From contig JAGUYQ010000196.1 of assembly GCA_020061285.1 (NCBI GenBank), positions 1 through 5,171 on the forward strand: DNA of 5,171 nt, written 5' to 3'. Of this stretch, positions 1 to 5,171 are shown in pieces (position 1 is the first letter of the stretch; the number at the start of each line of letters is the position of its first letter). The stretch is from Betaproteobacteria bacterium (GTDB lineage: Bacteria; Pseudomonadota; Gammaproteobacteria; Burkholderiales; UBA9220). Below the pieces are notes generated by a model that made no database searches, was not told where the DNA came from, and saw only the letters and a list, made by a program, of their open reading frames with translations. Both the position numbers and the translations under genes were made by a program.

Positions 1-804
1 AACTCCCTCCAGGCCGCCGCCGAACTGGCCGCCGCCACCTTCAAGCGCGACCAGGAGCTGATCAAGGCGCAGGCCATCAGCCAAGCCACCTACGACACCG
101 ACGCCGCCAGCCTGAAGAGCGCCCGTGCCCAGGTGGCGGAACAGCAGGCCCTGGTGGCGAAGAAGTTCATCCGCGCCCCCTTCGCCGGCCGCATCGGCAT
201 CCGCCAAGTGGATATAGGGCAGTACCTCAAGGAAGGTGAAAAGATCGCCACCCTGCAAGTGCTCGATCCCATCTACGTGGATTTCTACATTCCCCAGCAG
301 GAACTCAACCGCCTCAAGGTGGGCGAAGCGGTGTCGGCTGCCACCGACACCTTCCCCGACGAAACCTTCAAGGGGGAAATCTCGGCCATCGACCCCAAGG
401 TGGATACCGACACCCGCAACGTCCAGGTGCGGGCCACCTTGAAGAACCCGGAGCATAAGCTGCTGCCGGGGATGTTCGCCACGGTCAGCATCCAGTCCGG
501 CAAGCCCCAGCATTTCGTCACTCTTCCCCAGACGGTGATTACCTTCAGTCCCTACGGCGATACCGTGTTCCTGGTGGAGGAAAAGGGCAAGGGAGCCGAC
601 GGCAAGCCGGCCCTGGCGGCGAAGCAGACCTTCGTCACCACCGGGCGCACACGGGGCGACCAGGTGGCGATCCTCAAGGGGGTGAAGGAGGGCGACACGG
701 TGGTGAGCAGCGGCCAGTTGAAGCTGAAGAACGGCACCCCCCTGGTCGTCAACAACACTGTCACCCCGGCGGATAATCCCGCGCCGAAGCCCCAGGACCA
801 GTAA
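1..804 (+). CDS. RND efflux periplasmic adaptor subunit (membrane fusion protein, HlyD/AcrA type), 5' end outside window
   Basis: This is the adaptor that bridges an inner-membrane RND pump to an outer-membrane channel in the periplasm. The frame is open from base 1, so the gene begins upstream; 267 residues are visible and the signal or lipoprotein peptide is not. In order: the helical hairpin tip and second helix (about residues 1-52), a lipoyl half-motif (IRAPFAGRIG, 57-66), a beta-barrel (about 82-167, ending LLPGMFATVSI), and a membrane-proximal domain ending in a Pro-rich tail. Arg16, Leu20 and Ser27 have the +4/+7 spacing of the AcrA Arg128/Leu132/Ser139 TolC-docking motif. The GTG at 133 is an internal Val, not a start, because homology to the hairpin continues upstream. 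The gene stops 2 bp before the pump gene, so the two are co-transcribed. The family is clear; the substrate and a specific gene name cannot be read from the sequence. Confidence 0.95.
   Translation, partial: NSLQAAAELAAATFKRDQELIKAQAISQATYDTDAASLKSARAQVAEQQALVAKKFIRAPFAGRIGIRQVDIGQYLKEGEKIATLQVLDPIYVDFYIPQQELNRLKVGEAVSAATDTFPDETFKGEISAIDPKVDTDTRNVQVRATLKNPEHKLLPGMFATVSIQSGKPQHFVTLPQTVITFSPYGDTVFLVEEKGKGADGKPALAAKQTFVTTGRTRGDQVAILKGVKEGDTVVSSGQLKLKNGTPLVVNNTVTPADNPAPKPQDQ
794..797 (+). promoter_or_regulatory. Ribosome binding site of the RND pump gene
   Basis: An AGGA core lies 9 bases before the ATG at 807. It sits inside the last codons of the adaptor gene, whose TAA ends at 804. This supports the ATG at 807 as the pump start and suggests translational coupling of the two subunits. 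Confidence 0.6.
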
Positions 805-806
805 CG

Positions 807-3800
807 ATGAAATTTACCGATATTTTCATCGAACGCCCCGTGCTGGCCACGGTGATCAGCCTGTTGCTGCTGGTGTTCGGCCTGCGCTCGGTGATGGAGC
901 TGCCGGTGCTGCAATATCCTCGCACCCAGAACGCGGTGGTGACGGTGAAGACCAGCTACTACGGCGCCGACGCCGACGTGGTGGCGGGCTTTATCACCAC
1001 TCCCCTGGAAAATTCCATCGCCCAGGCCAACGGCATCGACTTCCTCACCTCCAACAGCACCCAGGGGGTGTCCACCATCCAGGCCACCCTGCGCCTCAAC
1101 TACGATCCCAGCAAGGCCGTTACCGAGATCAACACCAAGGTCAACGCGGTGCGCAACCAGTTGCCGGCGGAGGCCCAGCAGCCGGTGATCGACGTGGCCA
1201 TCGGCGAAACCATCGACTCCATGTACATCGGTTTCTACAGCCAGGACCTGCCCCCCAACCAGATCACCGACTACCTGATCCGGGTGGTGCAGCCCAAGCT
1301 CCAGGCGGTGGAGGGGGTGCAGCACGCCGAGATTCTCGGCGAGCAGCGTTTCGCCCTGCGGGCCTGGCTGAACCCGGAAAAACTGGCCGCTTACGGCCTC
1401 ACCGCCGCCGACGTGAGCGCCGCCCTGGGCAACAACAACTTCCTCTCCGCCGTGGGCAGCACCAAGGGCCAGATGGTGCAGGTGGACCTCACCGCCTCCA
1501 CCGATCTTTCCTCCCTGGACGCCTTCCGCAACCTGGTGGTGAAGCAGAAGGACGGGGCCATCGTGCGCCTCCAGGACGTGGCCAACGTCACCCTGGGGGC
1601 GGAGGACTACGAAGCGGCGGTGGCCTTCGACGGCAAGCCGTCGGTGTACATCGGCATCAAGGTGGCCCCCACCGCCAACCTGCTGGACGTGGTCGAGCGG
1701 GTGCGCAAGGTCTTCCCGGACATCCAGGCCCAGTTGCCGACGGGGCTCAGCGGCAACATCGTTTACGACGCCACCAAGTTCGTCAACAGTTCCATCGACG
1801 AGGTGGTCAAGACCCTGATCGAGGCCCTGCTGATCGTCACCCTGGTGGTTTTCGTCTTCCTCGGCTCGCCCCGCTCGGTGCTGATTCCCACCGTGGCGAT
1901 TCCCCTGTCCCTGATCGGCACCTTCACCGCCATGCTGGTGTTCGGCTTCTCCATCAACCTGCTCACCCTTCTCGCCCTGGTGCTGTCCATCGGCCTGGTG
2001 GTGGACGACGCCATCATCGTGGTGGAGAACGTCAACCGCCACCTGGACGAGGGTATGAAGCCCTTCCGGGCGGCCATCCTGGCGGCGCGGGAACTGGCCG
2101 GTCCCATCGTCGCCATGACCGTGGTGCTGGTGGCGGTGTATGTGCCCATCGGCTTCATGGGGGGCCTCACCGGCGCCCTCTTCACCGAGTTCGCCTTTAC
2201 CCTGATGGGGGCGGTGACGGTGTCGGCCATCGTCGCCCTGACCCTGTCGCCGATGATGTGCTCCAAGATGCTCAAGCCCCACGACGAAGCTTCCCGGCGC
2301 GGCTGGGAGGCGAAGCTGGTGGCCGCCATCGACCACCGTTTCGATGCCCTGCGGGGGCACTATGCCCGCCGCCTGCACAACAGCCTGGCGTATTTGCCGG
2401 TGACGGCGGTATTCGCCCTGGTCGTGTTGGTGAGCATCTATTTCCTCTATGCCTCTTCCAAGTCCGAGCTGGCGCCCCAGGAGGACCAGGGGATTGTGCT
2501 TTCCTTCGCCACCGCCGCGCCCAACGCCACTCTCCAGCAGCGCCTGCTCTACGCCCGCCAGATTTACGGCTACATGGCGGCCTACCCGGAGACCGGCCAT
2601 GTGTTCCAGATCGACGCGCCGGGCCAGTCCATCGCCGGCATGGTGCTCAAGCCCTGGGACGAGCGCCCCCGCACCGCCGATCAATTGCAGCCCCTGCTGC
2701 AGAAGGACTTGAGCAACGTCGCCGGGGCCCGCACCGCCGTCTTCCAGCCGCCTCCCCTTCCCGGCGCGCGGGGCTTGCCGGTCCAGTTCGTGATCCAGAC
2801 CACGGAACCCTTCGAGAGATTGGAGGCGGTGTCCAAGCAGTTCCTCCAGGAGGCCCAGAAGAGCGGCATGTTCATGTTCCTGGACACCGATTTGAAATTC
2901 GACCGCCCCCAGTCGGAGGTGGTCATCGACCGGGACAAGGTGGCCCAGATGGGCTTGACCATGAAGGACGTGGGCGCCGCCCTGTCCGCCATGCTGGGGG
3001 GCGGCTACGTCAATTACTTCAGCATGGACGGGCGTTCCTACAAGGTGATTCCCCAGGTGCAGCAGGCCTTCCGCCTCAACTCGGAACAACTTGAGGGGTA
3101 TTACATCCGCACCGCCAAGGGCAACGCCATTCCCCTCTCGACGGTGGCCCATATCACCACCAAGACCGTGCCGGAAACCCTCAACCACTTCCAGCAGTTG
3201 AACTCGGCCACCATCTCCGGGGTGCCGTTTCCCGGCGTGACGGTGGGGGAGGCTCTCAACCACCTCAAGGGGCTCGCCGCCACCTCCCTGCCCCAGGGCT
3301 ACGTCCAGGATTACGCCGGCCAGTCGCGGCAGTTCGTACAGGAATCCAGCGCCCTGGTGGTGACCTTCTTCTTCGCCCTGCTCATCATTTTTCTCGCCCT
3401 CTCCGCCCAGTTCGAGAGCTTCCGCGACCCGCTGATCATCCTCATCAGCGTGCCGATGTCGATCTGCGGCGCCCTGATCTTCATCAGCCTGGGCATCGGC
3501 GGCGCCAGCCTCAACATCTACACCGAGGTGGGCCTGGTGACCCTGATCGGCCTGATCAGCAAGCACGGTATCCTGATCGTGGAATTCGCCAACAACCTGC
3601 AAAAAACGGGCCTCGCCAAGCGGGAGGCCATCGAACAAGCCGCCGCCATCCGCCTGCGCCCGATCCTGATGACCACTGCCGCCATGGTGCTGGGGGTGCT
3701 GCCCCTCATCACCGCCAGCGGCGCCGGCGCCGTGTCGCGCTTCAACATGGGGCTGGTGATCGCCACCGGCATCGCCATCGGCACCGTCTTCACCCTCTTC

Positions 3801-3920
3801 GTGGTGCCGGCCATGTACATGCTGATCGCCGAGGACCACAGCCAGCGCCGGGTCGAGGAAGACGACGCGCCCGCCGGGGGGAGCAGCCTAGCGGCGCAGG
3901 GGGAGCAGGCGGACGGCTAG
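807..3920 (+). CDS. Multidrug efflux RND transporter permease (AcrB/HAE1 family)
   Basis: This is an inner-membrane proton antiporter that would export compounds through the adjacent adaptor and a TolC-type channel. At 1037 residues it is close to AcrB (1049). The typical RND start is visible (FIERPVLATVISLLLLVFGL, TM1 about residues 10-28), then a periplasmic porter/docking half, TM2-6 (about 335-485), a second periplasmic half (about 555-845), and TM8-12 (about 848-1007). Proton-relay residues are present: Asp400-Asp401 in TM4 (GLVVDDAIIVVEN), Lys919 in TM10 (SKHGILIVEF) and Arg951 before TM11 (RLRPILMTT). The start is supported by an AGGA 9 bases upstream. The region matching AcrB's switch loop is about 7 residues shorter (after Phe600). 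The tail after TM12 is charged and polar, and its last ten codons plus stop overlap msrQ on the other strand. The family is certain; the substrates are unknown, and MexB, MexF or MexK equivalence cannot be assigned. Confidence 0.97.
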   Translation: MKFTDIFIERPVLATVISLLLLVFGLRSVMELPVLQYPRTQNAVVTVKTSYYGADADVVAGFITTPLENSIAQANGIDFLTSNSTQGVSTIQATLRLNYDPSKAVTEINTKVNAVRNQLPAEAQQPVIDVAIGETIDSMYIGFYSQDLPPNQITDYLIRVVQPKLQAVEGVQHAEILGEQRFALRAWLNPEKLAAYGLTAADVSAALGNNNFLSAVGSTKGQMVQVDLTASTDLSSLDAFRNLVVKQKDGAIVRLQDVANVTLGAEDYEAAVAFDGKPSVYIGIKVAPTANLLDVVERVRKVFPDIQAQLPTGLSGNIVYDATKFVNSSIDEVVKTLIEALLIVTLVVFVFLGSPRSVLIPTVAIPLSLIGTFTAMLVFGFSINLLTLLALVLSIGLVVDDAIIVVENVNRHLDEGMKPFRAAILAARELAGPIVAMTVVLVAVYVPIGFMGGLTGALFTEFAFTLMGAVTVSAIVALTLSPMMCSKMLKPHDEASRRGWEAKLVAAIDHRFDALRGHYARRLHNSLAYLPVTAVFALVVLVSIYFLYASSKSELAPQEDQGIVLSFATAAPNATLQQRLLYARQIYGYMAAYPETGHVFQIDAPGQSIAGMVLKPWDERPRTADQLQPLLQKDLSNVAGARTAVFQPPPLPGARGLPVQFVIQTTEPFERLEAVSKQFLQEAQKSGMFMFLDTDLKFDRPQSEVVIDRDKVAQMGLTMKDVGAALSAMLGGGYVNYFSMDGRSYKVIPQVQQAFRLNSEQLEGYYIRTAKGNAIPLSTVAHITTKTVPETLNHFQQLNSATISGVPFPGVTVGEALNHLKGLAATSLPQGYVQDYAGQSRQFVQESSALVVTFFFALLIIFLALSAQFESFRDPLIILISVPMSICGALIFISLGIGGASLNIYTEVGLVTLIGLISKHGILIVEFANNLQKTGLAKREAIEQAAAIRLRPILMTTAAMVLGVLPLITASGAGAVSRFNMGLVIATGIAIGTVFTLFVVPAMYMLIAEDHSQRRVEEDDAPAGGSSLAAQGEQADG

Positions 3921-4460
3921 CAGCAGGGCCAACACCGTGCCGTAGATCAAGGGCTGGGTGAGGTCCTTCTTCACCAGCCAGGCGTAATGCAGCACGCCGA
4001 GAATGGCCGCTGGATAGACCAGGCGGTGCAGACGCTGCCACCAGGGTCCAAGGCGGCGCATCATGGCGCGGGTGGAGGTGGCGGCCAGGGGAATCAGCAG
4101 GACGAACGCGCTGAAGCCCAGGGTGACGAAGGGGCGCTTCGCCACGTCCTTGACCATGCTTTCCCAATCGAAGAACTGATCCAGCCAGAGATAGGTGAGG
4201 AAATGCAGGCAGGCGTAGAAGAAGGCGAACAGCCCGAGCATGCGCCGCCAGCCCATGGCATGGGGCCAGCCGAACAGCCGCAGGGGCGTGGCGGCGAGGG
4301 TGAGGAGCAGCATCGCCAGGGCCCAGGTGCCGGTGGAATGGGTGATGAACTCGATCGGGTTGGCGCCCAGCTCTTCCCGCCAAGCCAGCAACGTCAGCCG
4401 GGCCAGGGGCAGCAGGCAGAGGAGAAAAACCCCGCTTTTGATCGCGTTGCGGCGGTTCAT
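3888..4460 (-). CDS. msrQ: MsrQ, heme b membrane subunit of the periplasmic methionine sulfoxide reductase MsrPQ
   Basis: MsrQ (formerly YedZ) is an inner-membrane b-type cytochrome of the ferric-reductase-like domain family. It delivers electrons from the membrane (quinol or a flavin reductase) to MsrP. The 190-residue product has about six hydrophobic segments (near 9-27, 46-64, 73-92, 110-127, 146-163, 170-187). His86 (ACLHFLTY), His145 (WQRLHRLVY) and His158 (GVLHYAW) match the E. coli heme-ligand histidines 91, 151 and 164; His41 (ITHSTG) is also in a conserved segment. Two ATGs compete, at 4466 and 4460. I chose 4460 because AGGA at 4467-4470 is 6 bases from it but directly abuts 4466; starting at 4466 would add Met-Ala. 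The protein ends soon after the last membrane segment, without the longer tail of E. coli MsrQ. The gene follows msrP and its 3' end overlaps the pump gene. Confidence 0.93.
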   Translation of the reverse strand: MNRRNAIKSGVFLLCLLPLARLTLLAWREELGANPIEFITHSTGTWALAMLLLTLAATPLRLFGWPHAMGWRRMLGLFAFFYACLHFLTYLWLDQFFDWESMVKDVAKRPFVTLGFSAFVLLIPLAATSTRAMMRRLGPWWQRLHRLVYPAAILGVLHYAWLVKKDLTQPLIYGTVLALLLAVRLLPLRR

Positions 4461-4466
4461 GGCCAT

Positions 4467-4470
4467 TCCT
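4467..4470 (-). promoter_or_regulatory. Ribosome binding site of msrQ, overlapping the msrP stop codon
   Basis: On the minus strand the sequence reads TTTTTAGGAATGGCCATG. The TAG stop of msrP supplies the first two bases of the AGGA core. Spacing is 6 bases to the ATG at 4460 and zero to the ATG at 4466, so the inner ATG is the better start. The arrangement suggests msrQ translation is coupled to termination on msrP. Confidence 0.6.
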
Positions 4471-5171
4471 AAAAATACCTTTTCAAGTCCATGCCCCGGT
4501 ACAGGTTTGCCACCTGCTCGCCGTAGCCGTTGAAGGGCAGGGTGTCGCGCTTGAAGAACTCGCCGATGCGCCGCTCCTTGGCTTGGCTCCAGCGGGGGTG
4601 GTCCACCGTCGGGTTGACGTTGGAGTAGAAGCCGTATTCCCGCGGATTGGCCTTCATCCAACTGGAAACGGGCTGTTTCTCCACCAGGCGGATGCGGACG
4701 ATGGATTTGATGCTCTTGAAGCCGTACTTCCACGGCACCACCAGGCGGACCGGCGCGCCGTTCTGCTTGGGCAGCTCCTCGCCGTAGAGGCCGACGGCGA
4801 GCAGGGTGAGGGGGTGCATCGCCTCGTCCAGGCGCAGTCCTTCCACGTAGGGCCAGTCCAGCACCGCCGAGCGCTGCCCCGGCATGTGGGCGGGGTCGTG
4901 GAGGGTGGTGAATTCCACGTACTTGGCGTTGCCGGTAGGTTCCGCTTTCTTCAGCAGGTCCGCCAGGGGATAGCCCACCCAGGGAATCACCATGGACCAG
5001 CCTTCCACGCAACGCAGGCGGTAGATGCGCTCCTCCAGGGGCGCCAGGCGCAGCAGTTCCTCGATGCCGTAGGTGCCGGGGCGGCGGACCTCGCCCTCCA
5101 CCCGCACCGTCCAGGGCCGCGTCACCAGCTTGCCCGCTTCCTCGGCGGGGGAGTCCTTGCCGGTGCCGAAT
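4469..5171 (-). CDS. msrP: MsrP, molybdopterin catalytic subunit of periplasmic methionine sulfoxide reductase, 5' end outside window
   Basis: MsrP (formerly YedY) is a soluble periplasmic enzyme of the sulfite oxidase fold that reduces methionine sulfoxide in envelope proteins with electrons from MsrQ. The reading frame stays open to the window edge, giving 233 C-terminal residues. The full protein is about 330, so the Tat signal and first cofactor-contacting residues are missing. Visible landmarks are an [15 protein letters not shown] segment like the E. coli FGLDKADPAANAGSL, the molybdenum-ligand cysteine at fragment residue 54 ([10 protein letters not shown], codon 5009-5011), [16 protein letters not shown] (108-123), the pterin-binding [20 protein letters not shown] (137-156), and [12 protein letters not shown] (186-197). 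The GTG at 5125 is an internal Val and not a start, because conserved sequence runs through it. The C-terminal loop before FNGYGEQVA is a few residues shorter than in E. coli. Next on the strand is msrQ. Confidence 0.95.
   Translation of the reverse strand, partial: FGTGKDSPAEEAGKLVTRPWTVRVEGEVRRPGTYGIEELLRLAPLEERIYRLRCVEGWSMVIPWVGYPLADLLKKAEPTGNAKYVEFTTLHDPAHMPGQRSAVLDWPYVEGLRLDEAMHPLTLLAVGLYGEELPKQNGAPVRLVVPWKYGFKSIKSIVRIRLVEKQPVSSWMKANPREYGFYSNVNPTVDHPRWSQAKERRIGEFFKRDTLPFNGYGEQVANLYRGMDLKRYF

Noticed and set aside
2258..3094. A 278-codon plus-strand open frame inside the pump gene
   Set aside because: It is an out-of-frame reading of the pump gene, rich in Pro, Arg, Ala and Gly with no recognisable domain, and the true frame is continuous through it.
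552..3839. A 1095-codon open frame on the minus strand covering nearly the whole pump gene
   Set aside because: It is the antisense shadow of a GC-rich gene. The translation is dominated by His, Gly, Asp, Glu and Gln without any domain, and the plus strand encodes an intact RND pump with all expected motifs.
3865..3925. Possible intrinsic terminator at the convergent junction
   Set aside because: There are only 3-5 bp complementary arms in G/C-rich sequence and no T-run on either strand.
3987..4472. A 161-codon plus-strand open frame opposite msrQ
   Set aside because: It is antisense to msrQ, with Gly/Gln/Glu-rich low-complexity translation. MsrQ on the minus strand has conserved histidines and membrane segments.
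4461..5012. Upstream extension of the msrQ frame, giving a 374-residue product
   Set aside because: The extra residues are an out-of-frame reading of msrP. MsrQ homology begins near the ATG at 4460, which has its own ribosome binding site.
5123..5125. GTG as a possible msrP start
   Set aside because: Conserved MsrP sequence continues upstream in frame to the window edge, and a start here would remove the Tat signal the enzyme needs.

Overview
The window is a compact, GC-rich stretch with four genes. Its composition, the strong G/C bias at third codon positions and the protein sequences suggest a proteobacterium. A betaproteobacterium of the Rhodocyclales type is my best guess; this is inference from composition and protein style, not from a marker gene. 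There is essentially no non-coding DNA: both same-strand junctions are 2-8 bp, and the two operons run into each other tail to tail.

Left part, plus strand (1-3920): the 3' two-thirds of a periplasmic adaptor (membrane fusion protein), then, 2 bp later, a complete 1037-residue inner-membrane RND pump of the AcrB/HAE1 type. Together they form the inner-membrane and periplasmic parts of a tripartite, proton-driven efflux system. The adaptor keeps the Arg-Leu-Ser pattern used for docking on TolC-type channels. No outer-membrane channel gene follows the pump, so that partner must lie upstream or elsewhere in the genome. No regulator is visible.

Right part, minus strand (5171-3888): the 3' part of msrP (molybdopterin methionine sulfoxide reductase catalytic subunit, formerly YedY), followed by complete msrQ (heme b membrane subunit, formerly YedZ). 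MsrQ passes electrons from the membrane to MsrP, which reduces oxidised methionines in periplasmic proteins. The pair is translationally tight: the msrP stop codon forms part of the msrQ ribosome binding site.

The last 33 bp of the pump gene and of msrQ are shared antisense (3888-3920), with no separate terminator visible. Both operons act at the cell envelope, but nothing here shows functional coupling. I found no RNA gene, mobile element, CRISPR array or clearly novel system. The points most worth a second look are a shortened switch-loop region in the pump's drug-binding domain, the convergent overlap, and the msrQ start site.
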